From Chrysoperla carnea (lineage: Eukaryota > Arthropoda > Insecta > Neuroptera > Chrysopidae), in the NCBI RefSeq assembly GCF_905475395.1, contig NC_058338.1:92799435-92863434 (forward strand): a DNA stretch of 64,000 nucleotides. The letters are read 5' to 3'. The notes under the pieces were generated by a model. The model searched no databases. It saw only the letters and a program-made list of their open reading frames with translations, and had not been told where the DNA came from. Shown here piece by piece: positions 24,633-37,500 of the stretch (its first letter is position 1; each line of letters opens with the position of its first letter). The position numbers and the translations under genes were made by a program.

Positions 24633-25818
24633 CTGTGGAGTATTTATATCAAACTTGTCGAAATATAATGAAGGCATGAAGGAAGTTGATTCAAAAGATT
24701 ATTTAGATGAAAAAGTACCTTTTATTTGGCAAAAATTAATAAAAAAATTTTGTAGCCAAATCCGTCTTTAACGCATTCGTCTTCAAACCCAATTACTACT
24801 TCTGTTTCCGAGCCACTTTTCGTCTTATCTATGCTTGATTTTGTTTTCACGTTGCATAATTTGACTAGAAAACGGCTTCTTTTACTTTTGACGGTAGCTA
24901 TCTTAATCTGTTCTTATGTCTTCGTCTTAAAAGAAAAGGTTCGAGTTCGCGCAAAATTTGTTTTCATAAACATATTATATAATACTCAAACTTTGCCTTC
25001 CTACAAAACATTTTTCCCGACAAAATCTGACACATAAACAAGAAGCTTTGAGTATTATTCATGAAAAAAATTATATTTTTTAACATCAAATATGAATCAC
25101 AAATATTTAATTATTTTAATAGAAACATTAAAATTAATTACTAATATAAATAAAGCACAAACCTTCTTCTTCAATATCCAATAATATTTTCTTAATTGTA
25201 CTAACAAATACAGAAAACATTAATTGAATGATACGGTAAATCGAGATCGCCAACAATTGAAACATGCATTCGTAAGAGCAGGTAGATTGCGACTGAAGAA
25301 ACAGACTTTGTGTTTGTGATGGATTAGTTATCTAACTATTCGTTGTGTGCGTAGTCATGGTAGAGACAATAAAATCGATGCCAGCGCTTCCAGTGAAAAA
25401 TTCTGACGTTAAAGGAGGCTGTTATGAGTACTTTGCAATTCTTTACATGTTAATGTTATAGTGAATGTCAAATTAATATTATTGAAAAACACTAATTAAT
25501 TAAACTTAATGCATAAAAAATTGTGAAAATAAGAAATAAAAATACATAAATATTATTTTTTAAATGTAAATTATCATAATTATTTATTTAAATTTTGGAG
25601 ACAATAATATTAAATTTTCAATATAAGTCATAAATGCAATCCATACAATTATATATGCATCCATACAATTCTATAACTAAAGTAGTATATCGTTACCATG
25701 GAAACGCTTCTAATAAAACTCACACACGGTGAAAAAACAACTTTTAATGCAAAACAAAATAGTTGGTTTTTCTGACTTTTGACCAGAAATTTGATATAAA
25801 TACTCCACTGTACAGCCT
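24633..25818. mobile_element. ~1.2-kb element with ~22-bp terminal inverted repeats
   Basis: The left end CTGTGGAGTATTTATATCAA and the right end (other strand: CAGTGGAGTATTTATATCAA) match at all but one base. The interior near 24990-25340 recurs at 32310-32660, and that copy also ends at AAATACTCCACTGTA (about 32715). Overlapping short ORFs on both strands; a minus-strand frame reads TPQCVRCNDALNSTELIHDK, which recalls a retroelement Cys-rich end, so an older insert may lie at the left end. Confidence 0.55.
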
Positions 25819-25969
25819 GACTAGTGACAAAACGATTAGTTCCACACAGTTACCTTCAAAATGGAGAAATTCTGTTCTAAAATGGAATAGAGATTATTGA
25901 ATATTTATGTTCCAGCACTAAAGGATTTTGAGTCCATAAATAAGTAAAATTGCATATTGTATCATTGAG

Positions 25970-26075
25970 ATGATACTGGATGGGAAGCAAGCAAACTGAG
26001 CGCTTGGATCCAGAATTGCACGGATTTCATTCAAGAAGCTGTCACAGTGAGGAGAAAGAAGAATCTAAGAGAAGA
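25970..26075 (+). mobile_element. Degenerate fragment of the retrotransposon found at 61435-61739
   Basis: GATACTGGATGGGAAGCAAG and GAAGCTGTCACAGTGAGGAG line up with GATACTGGCTAGGTGGCAGG and GGAGCTGTCACAGTGAGGAG of the 61.4-kb copy. The reading frame is broken here. Confidence 0.55.
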
Positions 26076-26340
26076 TTCAGACAAAAAACTGAAATATAAA
26101 ACAAACGCAGATTAGCGTATTTGGTCACATACTGCACTTCGATTAGACTTTCAAACACTCCCACACACGTGCAGACCTCGAAAATTGATGACGAAGTTAG
26201 TGTAAAGTTCAGGAGTTTCAAATTAAACTACGTTAACGAAATTTATTCTAATAATAAAAACATACATACAGAGTGTTTTATTTTTGTAAGTTGTCATATG
26301 CATGAAACTAGAAAATAATTTTTATCGGTAAAAGAAATAC

Positions 26341-26460
26341 AATGCAAGCGAAAAATATTGGATGTGTAGGCACACATCTTACGCAGACATTAAACTAGAC
26401 ATAGGTTTTCAAGCTCAATGAAAAGCTCACACTACTCCATAACTGGTTATCGATCGATGA
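26341..26460. repeat. Second copy of the 4779-4954 fold-back family
   Basis: Contains GGCACACATCTTACGCAGAC and, at its right end, CTACTCCATAACTGGTTATCG, the inverted form of the left end at 4779. Confidence 0.5.
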
Positions 26461-27594
26461 ACATTTTAAATTAAAAGTTGTTATTGATTAAAAAATAATA
26501 TTTTTTATTCGAAACAATTTTCCGCAAACCGTACAGTTTAGGCAAAAACGGGCTGAAAACTTTTACCCAAAATTGGTTTTTCGTATCAAAATTGTTATTT
26601 CGTATAATTGTTTCAGCGAAATCTAGGCACTCTTCTATAAAGACCTTGTTCAAATTTAATGAACAAACGCACAAAAAGGTAGATTTTTGCTATGAATTAC
26701 TGTCTTAAACTATTCAAACAAAAAATTTGCGTATTTATAAAGAACAACTTTCTAATTTAAAGCGTTCATCTAATGTTTGTCAATTATGAATCAGGGTGAG
26801 ATTTTAATTGAAACTGAAAATTTAGATCGAATTGGATGCCGGTATAAGATGTGAATCTTTAAAACTAATATTTTTCGTTTGAAGCATCTTTCTCGATTAA
26901 ATTTATTTATTGAGTTTCAAGAACATATAAGAACATACTTCATAAGACATCCTGTATATTTTCGGAATGTTTTGAAAGCACGTTGGGGGTGTAGATATAT
27001 TTATTAATTTAGAAAGAAAACAACGTGACATACAAGGTCTTATTGATGCCAAATCAAATTCCGTTATCTCTTTGTGAAATGTAAACAAACAGTTTGGCAA
27101 ATAAGATTTTATCAGGGCATAGAAGGTCGACGTTCGGATAAATTAAAATATACATTACTCACGCGTGCTTAAAATTTATTTTTAAACTTCCCGGCGCTAT
27201 GACTTTTTAAAACTCATTGTAAATAAAAAGACGTCACTTGGATGCACAAGATAAAGACTTTCAAAGAGTGATTTTGCTTTTTGTTACTCCTTTTTCTTCT
27301 AGACATTTGTTAGAGAATCAAGTATAGAAATATAGAAATTAATTCAGATTGAGAAAAAAAAAACCGACGGGGCAGCCATTCGCAAACTGCTTGGCCTCAA
27401 ATGTCGGCGAAGGCTTATGGGTTTTAGTTTAGAACAATTTATTTACTTTCGTCACGATTAAAGATAATTAAAGAACCGCAGATGCGGTTCTATTTCAATG
27501 AAGTATGATTTCCTAATTATCTTTTTAAAATTACCGAGAAACTGAATAATTTCAGAAACTTTCCAGTATACCTGGCTAAAATTCTGAGACTACT

Positions 27595-28076
27595 TTATGG
27601 ATGTTGTCTATTAGGACCGATGACGCCTGCCATTTGTTCGTATAAAAATCCTAAAGTAAGGAAAGAAAGATCGTTTACTGATTTCCAATGATGAAGCTTT
27701 TCACATGGTTGATGATTAAGTTCTTTTGGAAATATGCAGCCACAGCTGCGATGTTGCTGAACGAATTCCTTTAAATCAACCATAGCCGTTACCAAACTAA
27801 ATAACTTGAGTTGATTTTCTCGAGACATGCTATTAAAAACTGTAGTCGAAATTATTTTTCTTACCGGATTTTTTTAATTTCAGAACAGATATAATCAGTC
27901 AACTGGTAAAAATCAGTGCCGCATTTACCATCTAGGCAACCTAAATAAAAAATTTTGTTCCAAAGGGCTGCTCTGTTAGACTCTAGAAAGATTGTGGAAC
28001 GAACTAGGCAAAATTTTGACCAAAGAGTTCCAGGTAACTTTGATGATGATGATAGTGTCATGTTTGGTTGCACCAA
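27595..28076 (-). other. Two adjacent unrecognised ORFs, possibly exons or a decayed element
   Basis: The minus strand has an ORF at 28076-27861 (71 codons, containing GTLWSKFCLVRSTIFLESNR) that ends at CGG|GTAAGA-like donor context. After 24 bp comes an acceptor-like CGACTACAG and a second ORF, 27828-27595 (77 codons, containing CGCIFPKELNHQPCEKLHHW). Cys/His and hydrophobic content and base composition look more protein-like than the surroundings, but I recognise no family. A 24-bp intron is implausible, so either these are separate exons with partners I could not find, or the frame is broken. Confidence 0.25.
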
Positions 28077-28099
28077 ACGTTGACTGACATGCTATTCCA

Positions 28100-30310
28100 T
28101 AAGCTTCAATCGTATGCCGTGTGGATTGTAGGGGGTTTTAATTTGATTTATTTGTTTATCATTTTTTATAGCATGTTTTCCCTGGAGAATAACCAGTGGT
28201 GGTTTGCTATTGCTATTCACTGGGAGTTCCATATTTATAACTGAATCATACTCTTTTTCATTCCTTGCCCTTGTACTATTTGTTTCGACCTTCTCTTGTT
28301 TTATTATGAGATTTTTGAAGATTGTGAATAATGGCTACAATTTGTTAAGTCTTTTTCGTATGACCCATTTATCTTTTTGCTAATAATAGTCGATCGAATT
28401 GCGTTTTTTTCCATGGGTTTGAGTTTTCATTTTCTGAACTTTGCCTTTCGGTTATATGCGCTATGTGCAAGGGGGAGGGTCTTAGGTTTGGCAATACACG
28501 TGGCGCACCGACGGAAAAATGCCGAACTATTTACACGCCAGCCGCCGACAATGTACATTGAAAATACATTGACAACTACTTTTAATATAGAGTACAAAAT
28601 GTAGTATATATTGTATAGTGTATTTATATTATACTAGTATTGTACTTTGGTAAATATTTCGAATTCTACCTATTTAATCTCAGTTTAAATATTAAAATTA
28701 TTAATGTTATTTTCTCAATAAATTTTTATAATCAAAATAAGGACACAAAATATAACGATGTTAATATATGTGTCTTTGTTTAATAATTAACGTTATACTT
28801 TATAATATTCAATCGACTTCAATCTTTAAGTGTAAAATAAAGATTTTTAGTGCATTTTGTGTATAATATTATCTTTATTTAGTTGTTATCTCTCTTTAAT
28901 ATATAGTGTTTAATATTTGTGTATTTGGTATCCTTGTTACACTTCTGTTTAAATATGATACCAATTCCACATGGTGGTTGTAAAATATCGTGTACTCTTT
29001 TTAACACACATCTAAATACTATAATGCTATTTCATTTTTCTACATTTAATACACATATTACTACATTTAATACTCATTTTTATTGAGAACGAGTTGAAAT
29101 AGCTAACGAATGTTTATTTAATAATTACAATACCTTTTTTGGCGTTAGTATATAATAATTATAACAAGTGTTGCAAAAAACTTTCTGCTCTTTTTACATG
29201 CAGTTCAATGTATACAAAGAAAAACAATGGCCGCATGACGGGTGAATAGTTCTACACTTTCCACTAGTTGGCGCCACTTGGCTTCATGCACATAGCGCAT
29301 AGCATTATATTGTATAAGGATATCTATCATCAGACTGTGTGTCATCTTCACTACTAGCTTGTCTCTTGTTTTCCAAGTTGGACTTGGATGGTTCCTCTTT
29401 GTCTATTGCTGGTATATTCCAAGTAAATTTTCGAAGGCTAAGAGAGAAAAGATAGTTTCAACCTAAGAGGGCATCTATCAAAAATCCGCTTACGGACTAG
29501 AACAGTTGTAAATTCGACATTAGTAAAAATAACCGTTTCTTTCGATAGGGTGATTACTTTTGCACTACCTTGTACAAAAGCGGTTCTTACTAAACGAAAG
29601 ATTCCCTAAAAAGATAAATAATTTCATAAATGCATTTAAAAACATGATAAAAAATGCCTCTTATGTTTACAACCAGGATTTAAATAAATTGTATAAAGTA
29701 CAATCATAATTTATTTTTTTTCAAATAATATTTTGTTCATACTTCCGTCTTATCATACTTTTTGATAAAAATTCTATTGTTTATTACAATAAAAATAAAA
29801 AAAATGTTGCAAAGGTTAAAATTGAAATACTACAACTTTGAAGTTTGACAATTTCACACATACTTATTTATATATTGATTATTAAGTTATTAAGTATGAT
29901 TTATCGTAAATATTTATTCAATTTATTAAACACTTATTTTAGGGTTAGTTATTTTTATTGATAAATGTATTATTATCATGAGTCATTATCATACAACCAA
30001 ATGTGGGGCATTTATCATGGGAAAAACCATTTTTTAACTTTATACATATGAATAATAAATATAATTTGCAAATTTAAAGAAAATCTTCACTTTAAAAAAC
30101 GCCAAATATCTTGTAGCGTTGAAAATCATTAATATATTTTTATTAAATGAAGCGAAATTATGGTTACTAACTCTTCCAATTTGATATGGAATTTTCAGTT
30201 TTCGTGGTCTACCTACGTACTTTCGACACAAATTTAATCAAACTGAAAACTCTTTTGTTTTTGACGAATTTTGGATATGGGCTCATTTAATAATTATCAT
30301 AAGTGAAATT
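28100..30310. other. Intergenic, no gene seen
   Basis: Long AT-rich stretch. Only short isolated ORFs; no RNA gene, no clear repeat edge noticed. Confidence 0.4.
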
Positions 30311-30314
30311 TACC

Positions 30315-30652
30315 AAACCTCTAAAACCCTCGACAAATTTTTTGGGTGCAGAACCCTAAACTTGCACTTGACACGTATCTAACAACACTTTCCATTAAAT
30401 TACGTTTTTCTTTAAAGCCTTTTCCAAGATGAGCTGATTTTGAAGATCGCCATTTTTTTAGTTTTTTCGGTACGGAACCGTAAACTAGCACTTGAAACAT
30501 AACTAAGAACACTTTCCATCAAATTACCTTTTAAACGAAACAAAAAAATCAAAATCGGTTCATCCGTTTATTCGTTACGATGCCACAGACAGACAGACAG
30601 ACAAAATAGCGACCAAACTTATAACACCCTTTTTTTTTAGTTCGGGCGTTAA
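30315..30652 (+). repeat. Dispersed repeat, CGGTTCATCCGTTT family, copy 2
   Basis: Contains AACCCTAAACTTGCACTTGA, CAAAATCGGTTCATCCGTTT, CGATGCCACAGACAGACAGA and AACTTATAACACCC, followed by a T-run and AGTTCGGGCGTTAAAAA. The first half (AACCCTAAACTTGCACTTGA...) is repeated once internally. Confidence 0.65.
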
Positions 30653-31486
30653 AAAGTCAAAAGCCTTTAAACGGCTGATCAGAGTTTCATCAAACATAGT
30701 TTAAACCACAAAACCGTCCCGTTTAAACTAGACTACACTTTCCATGTAAGAAATTAGGTTGACAACCCAGGATAACACACATGCCGCTTTAACCTAAAAA
30801 CCGTATATACCTTTCTATAATACTACACTCCCGCAAACAGAACAATCTTGGCGCATTTTTTTCCTGGATGGGTCCTAGATTGAAACTAAAGAATTATGAT
30901 TTTTACTGGTAGAAATAACATCAATTGAAATTTCTTCGTTTTCTATGCACGCCCTGTAATTAGGACTTCCCTATTATTAGCTATACTATATGCTTAAATT
31001 TGTATATATTTTGCTAAGGAAATTACAATCAAGAAAGAAAAAATAATGACATCAAACCAGCGATAAAGGCACATGAATGTATATAGATGATGCTTGAGTG
31101 TTTTCATAACTTTTCTATTGCTATTTTGGCATAAAAATTACATTTTTTTTAGTTGTAGGTATTCCAAAATAACACAACAGTTCAAGGATATGTAATTCGT
31201 TGCCAAAATAAAAAGATAAAGTTTCATAAAGCTAGCAAAACTATAATAATTAAAATATCTTTAACTCCAGATATGTAATGGAAGTTTAAAGTAAAAAATT
31301 ATAACCTACATTTTTACTGCTATGGTATGATCGGATGTAAAAAAGGATAGTCGAGTCACCAAAAGCATTACCTTTACATTCTCGACCCGACTTCGTGCTA
31401 CTTCGCGAGACTGAAGAGGAGGCCTTACGCTTAGAATTAATTGCCCCGATTTGAAGTTCCATAGTGCTTAAGATTTGAGTTAGTAA

Positions 31487-31811
31487 TATACAGAATGTTC
31501 GATTTATATCTAGGCATATAAATATCACGAGTATGACAGAGTACATGCGTTAAGCAATGCATCTAAGTAAGAGGTCTTATAGAAGTTATATGAAATAGCA
31601 AAAGTGACTTGTATCGTGGTTTATCTGTTTTAGTTCATCTATTCAACTAAGAAACTCCCACTCTCCAAACGTCTTACAACTATCTCAACGCATATCGAAG
31701 CTTCGACACATGTATATAATACCTTTCACTTAGATTCATTGCTTAACGCATGTATTCTGTCATACTCATGATATTTATATGCCTAGATGTAAATCGAACA
31801 TTCTGTATACA
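31487..31811. mobile_element. Fold-back element with ~85-bp inverted arms
   Basis: Arms 31487-31571 and 31728-31811 match at roughly 94% (both contain TACAGAATGTTCGATTTAYA and ACATGCGTTAAGCAATG when read inward). About 155 bp of unrelated sequence lies between. No transposase; a MITE by structure. Confidence 0.75.
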
Positions 31812-32309
31812 AACAATTTTACTTGAAAAACCAAATAATAATGTATACCAATGAACTTGACGCAAATGAATTTATTTAAAAAAATTTCTTGTATTTATTA
31901 TACGCGTATATAAAAAGGTTATTGAGTTCAAAATTATAAAATAGTGTTAGTACATATATTCATTATTTATACAGGGTGATTCAAATTATCAGAACAGAAT
32001 TTCATCAAATGTTAATATATAACGTTAATAAATAATGACAATTTCTCAATGCACTCCGCTATTGATTCAACTTCCATTATGGTGACTTAAATGTCTCCTT
32101 CAGACAGTCATTAGAAATGCAGCCAATGAAATTTAAATTAATTATTTAATAATCGTTTTATTGCCTCTTATTTAATACTTAAGAAAGCAATTAAAGTTAT
32201 TCGCGAATCCAGAACCGGCTTAAACAGCGTAGGTATATAATTAACATTATAGAGACGTAATTAATCCAAACTTGAGAATAAAAAAGTCAGCCATGAACAT
32301 ATTTCTTAA

Positions 32310-32720
32310 AAATACTTAAACTTTGTCTTGCTAGAAAAAATTTTGATCGATAAAACCTGACACATAAACAAAAAGCTTTGAATATGATAAATTTAATGAA
32401 AAAATATCTCTTTTAATATCAAATATGAATCATAAATATTTAATTATATGAATAGAAACATTACACAAATTAAATACTAGTAAATAAAGCACAAACCTTC
32501 TTCTTCAATATACAAAAAAAAATCCTTACTTAATTGCACTAAAAAACACAGTGAACATAAATTGAATGATAAGGTAAATCGAGAGCGACAACAATAATAA
32601 TAACATGCATCCGTATTGAAGCCTGATTGTGATGGAGTGGTTATCTAACTACACCAAAAAACAACTTTGAAAAGAGTTGAGTTTTCTGATTTTTGTCCAG
32701 AAATTTTATATAAATACTCC
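32310..32720 (+). repeat. Partial copy of the 24633-25818 element
   Basis: Shares AAAGCACAAACCTTCTTCTT, ATTGAATGATAAGGTAAATC-type and ATATAAATACTCCACTGTA blocks with the first copy, same strand; the left terminal repeat is missing. Confidence 0.6.
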
Positions 32721-33559
32721 ACTGTAGCAGCCTTTACGTCATAGTTCTAGCAGTAAAATATTGAATAGGAATGACGGCCCTGCATAAATCGGTGAATATA
32801 TTAAACGTATTTAATAAGAATTCGAACAAAATTGATTTTAGTCAACTATTTATCATATACCCTATGTAATTGTCTAGCGCGTCCTTTCGATCCCAACTGT
32901 TAAACTTCACGGATGTTTGATCACATATCTAACTATAACATTGTAAAAGTATGTTTTTTGTTTGTATCGATTATTTTAAAAAGGTATATTCATGGAATAC
33001 CAAATGTAAAAAACCTCCAGGCAATGAAGATAACACACGTTCGCCGGTGTTATATACCCCATTTGATGTTAATGAATTCGTGGAAGAATCTGCTACAGAA
33101 TTTCTCTGGGAGAACAACTGCTAAAGTTGTAAATGTGGCTGTAAGATATAAGACATTGCAAAAAATAATGTGTGTCAGATAATTTTCATTAGCTTTTTTA
33201 ATTCTCATTAGCTAGAGTCACTGTGATGTATTCAACATCGCAACATTTCTTTAACGCAACTCACAGGACAGCTCAGGACTTAAGAAGAAGACAGTTAATT
33301 TTGTTAGTATATACACAGGGTATAATAAAATTTAATATTAGTTTTAAATTGGATAAATTTAAAGGTTATTTAATAATTAAGTTATTTTTTTATTTAATTA
33401 ACTATTGATTTGCCGGTCTATAATTTTAAATTAAAGACAAAAAATTCCCGTTGACAAATCAATATGTATGTTCTTCTTGTTCTTGAATATTTTAAGATGA
33501 ATTCTTCATTTTCATTAAGAAAAATCAAAATTTAAAATCTTCCTTTTTGACAAGGGTTT

Positions 33560-33765
33560 ACAAAATTTAAAAAACCCGCGACAAATTTTTCGGCTACGGA
33601 ACCCTAAACTCTATTTGGAATCCTAAAAATTAAATTACCTTTCAAAAAAACCAAAAAAATCAAAATCGGTTCATCCGTTTAGCCGCTACGATGCCACAGG
33701 CAGACACACACACATAGCGGTCAAACTTATAACATGCCCTTTTTTTAGTTCGGGGGTTAAAAAAT
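33560..33765 (+). repeat. Dispersed repeat, CGGTTCATCCGTTT family, copy 3
   Basis: Contains ACGGAACCCTAAACT, AAAATCGGTTCATCCGTTTA, GATGCCACAGGCAGACACAC and AACTTATAACATGCCC, then AGTTCGGGGGTTAA. Confidence 0.65.
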
Positions 33766-33844
33766 TATTTCCGATTCGTGGGTATTATATTTGAGAAACC
33801 CGTCACTTAGAAGAGGCTTGATAAAATTTCTTATATGAATCAGA

Positions 33845-34250
33845 GAGAATAATCAACCTCGATAATTCGAACCTCGTTAAGTCGTAATCCTTAGTAAATC
33901 AAAAAAAATTTCATTCGCTTATACTGAACCTCTAAATACGCGGTATCTAGAATTATTTAGACTTTATACCTCGAAAGAACTGTTATTTACTTCCGAAGTT
34001 TTGATAGTACATATTTATACTCTGTAACTCGAATTTCAAAAGGCAGACTCAGTAAGTCGTAGTTTGTAAAATAAATACAATGACGTCGTAGTTAGTAAAA
34101 TATAATCGCGCCTTTCTAAGCCGAAATTAAATCCTCTGTATCTCGAACTACTTGTTAAGTCGAAAACTCGAAATTTTTTACATTTACCGTGAGATTCGAG
34201 TTTACTAACGCTAAGGAAAAATTTCATATTTTTTTTGTACATTTAAGTCG
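33845..34250. repeat. Possible pogo/Tigger-type MITE remnant
   Basis: Several scattered repeats of TCGAA/CTCG words (AACCTCGATAATTCGAACCT, ATACCTCGAA, GTAACTCGAA, TATCTCGAAC, AAGTCGAAA) in both directions, the style of sub-terminal repeats in pogo/Tigger elements. The class is inferred from this pattern only. Confidence 0.35.
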
Positions 34251-34542
34251 ATAGTTTATAATAATTTTTTTTTTTTTAAATTTTAATTTTTAAATTTGCT
34301 TCTCCCGTTCTAAAATCATCTTGAGGGATGGATATAGTAATCAAATTTCGCACAAGATATTCAGATTTGAATCTTGTAGATAATTTTTATCTTTAAGAAG
34401 GTAACAACGTACATTGTACATTCAACAAAATTATATAATATATGATAAACAAGACTTATTATTGATTTTCTAACAATAATAAACTTTGTGTTTTAATTTC
34501 AAATCAACCGTTAACATAAATTCTTTTTTTCTCTTGTTACAG

Positions 34543-37500
34543 ATGAATTCAAAAATATTTTTATTAATAATTAATATTTGTATTTTATTAAAATTATCGC
34601 AATGCGAAGATTTATCAACATTTGTGGAATTAATTGAATATGATTATGAAGATCAATGTGCAAATACAGCATCTATATCAAAACATTTTTTAACAGATGA
34701 TCTTTCAGATCTATATAATTTATATTCATTATTAAGTGATAAGGTAAAGTAATAAGTATTTTTATTTTATTATAAAACAATTAATTTTATTGTATTATAA
34801 ATATTTTTAATTATCATTAATTTTATCGATTATGATTAATTTAAATTTTTATAAAATTAATGAGTAAGCATACTCAAAAAATACAAATTAAAATGACCGC
34901 TTTTAAAGAAGATTTATTCACATTAGTGATGTTCCGGATTAGCAAAAATTTAGCAGCATCTTTGTTTTAGATCTACAAATTTTGTTTGGTGCTAAAAAAG
35001 GACTTACATATAATGGAAGAGTCAGGTCAAAAAACCCTCTGAATTTACTAAAGCTGATCATTTGAGGATTTGTTATAGTAGTTGTGTACACACACATACT
35101 GCAGTCAGTTAAGCGAACGGTACAACAGGGGTCAGAGAAAACGGCTATGATTTCCGTGGTATTGAAATGAATTTACTAAAGCTGAAAATTGTTATACAGA
35201 TTGTATATTGCATATAAATAACAATTATGACAGTCAGTCAGTTTAATGTGAGAACAAAGCTGGTCAGTCAGCCCTAATGTATGTGCAATCAATAAATGAG
35301 ATGCAATTAATTTTTTTAACTTGAAAATTTTTTTAGAGGTAGGTACTTGATTGTATATTATGACCATAAATAAAATGGTCAGCCAACCATATTGTGGAAC
35401 AACTTTCGCAATCAAATGAAAACCAAAAAAAAATTTTTATTTAAATTCTTCGTATATTTTTTAATAGTTTTTGACTGACTGGCGGGAGTTGTTCCACAAT
35501 ATGGTTGGCTGGCCATTTTATTTATAGTGAATATACAATTAAGTACCTATAAAACAAGTCCAAAAAATGAATTACATCTTATTTATTGATTGTACATACA
35601 TTAGGGCTGACTGACCAGTTCTGTTCTCACATTTAACTGACTGACTGTCATAATTGTTATTTATATGCAATATACAATCTGTATAACAATTTTCAGCTTT
35701 AGTAAATTCATTTAAATACCACGGCAATCATAACTTTTTTGGTAGCATACATCTGACCCTTGTTCTACCGTTCGCTTGACTGACCGCAGTATGTGTGTGC
35801 ACACAACTACTATAACCAATCCTCAAATCATCAGCTTTAGTAAATTCAGAGAATTTTTTTGGTCTGGCTGTATTCAATCGTAAATTGAATTCAAATGGAT
35901 GGCTTCAAATAGTTTCCAACTTTGATTTTCACAAGGGGTGTCATGTCTTTCATATAATTTTATTTGTCTAAAATGTTGATGATAAATTAATTTTTAAAAT
36001 TTTATTTTTTATAGACTGAAGCAGATGCATCATTTGCTAAATTCCAGCGAGAGCAAGCAATACAATTAAGTTCAAAAGAGAATGATAATGAAAGCTTAAA
36101 TAGAAAAGTACAGTTATTAACAAAAATTGGTGATAATTTATTATCTGATAGTGAAATATCAAAGGTAATTGTTAAATAAATATCTATATGATAGAATACT
36201 CCAATCCTCATTTTTGGTTATCTAAACTCATAAAGATCAGAACAACAAAACCTGTGTCAAATTTACCTGTTGTAATTATAGCTTTTTTAATCTTTTTTTT
36301 TTTTTTTTATAGATAATCGACTTAAAAGAGGATACCGAAAAAATGAAATTAACTTCCAGCATAGCTTGCTTAAATGATACAAATTGCAGCTTATATTATA
36401 ATGGTAAGAACTATGTCATACTAGCTGAAGTCTTGGGAAAATTTATGGCTAGGAAAGCGTCACTTACACTCCTTATCTCACACTTTATTTCACCCTCCCT
36501 CCTGGATCATATATTGATACTAGAATAAAGGACTCGATTCCTCTTATCGCATTCCAATATGCGACGGCTTTTCAATTGGAAATCTTCTCTCGCCTTGCAG
36601 AGAGGTGCCCCGATCTGTAACTCGAAAGGTTACTGTGGAGCACATATCAGCATCTTCTCAGGTAGTCAGGATGCTCTTCAGGGTGCTTCGAGAAGCTGAA
36701 TCACCTGAACATTACAATCAGGCTGATCTGGAAACCGAGTCACTCTGCCCTCAAACGCTCCTTTCACCTGAGCTTGTCATTCCCATAGCAAGATGCTCCG
36801 TAATTTACCCATCTAGATTACTAGGACGTTGCGCAGGATGTGATAACCTTCAATCATTTGCTGAAAATTATGTTTGAGGAGAGAGAGGAATTTCGAAGCA
36901 GGAAAATTTATTGTGTAAAAGAGGAAAAAGTGTAACAAATACGTCATACTAGTACATGGAATAATTATTAAAAATTTTCTTACAGATGTACTACATACTC
37001 TTGCCACTTCCAAAGATGTCGATGAATTAGAATACGTATGGTCAGCATGGAATACAAAGTTTCAAAAACATGAAAATCAATTAATTGAAGTTGTAAAATT
37101 ATTAAAAAACGCTGCAGAAGCCAACGGTAAGATTTTTTATATAAATATAGCAGTACAGTCAAAGAAATAAACCGCTTCCTGATAGCTAAAATGTGGTGGA
37201 ATGTTTCTTAAGTGTCAAATATAATTCGTAAACCATGAGTTCGTTAAGAACAATATTTGACACTTTAGAAACATATTCATATGTTTTAGTAAAAAGTAAG
37301 CGGTTTATTTCATCTTTTACTGTACTATAATTAAAACTTTTAAATAATTTTTTCCTCTTAAAATTTTTAGGAATGTATGATGTTGAATCATATTGGGATC
37401 TATTAACAGAATATACAAATAGTTTTCGACGTGTGAAAACAATGTGGCTAGAAATTGAACCATTATATTTAAAATTACATAAATTTGTTAAAGATCGATT

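Noticed and set aside
32913-33182. 89-codon plus-strand ORF.
   Set aside because: No family resemblance, no splice context and no supporting neighbours; treated as chance.
36343-36528. Plus-strand ORF running past ACE-like exon 3.
   Set aside because: It is exon 3 read through into the intron; the GTAAGA donor at 36404 and the phase-matched next exon at 36986 explain it better.
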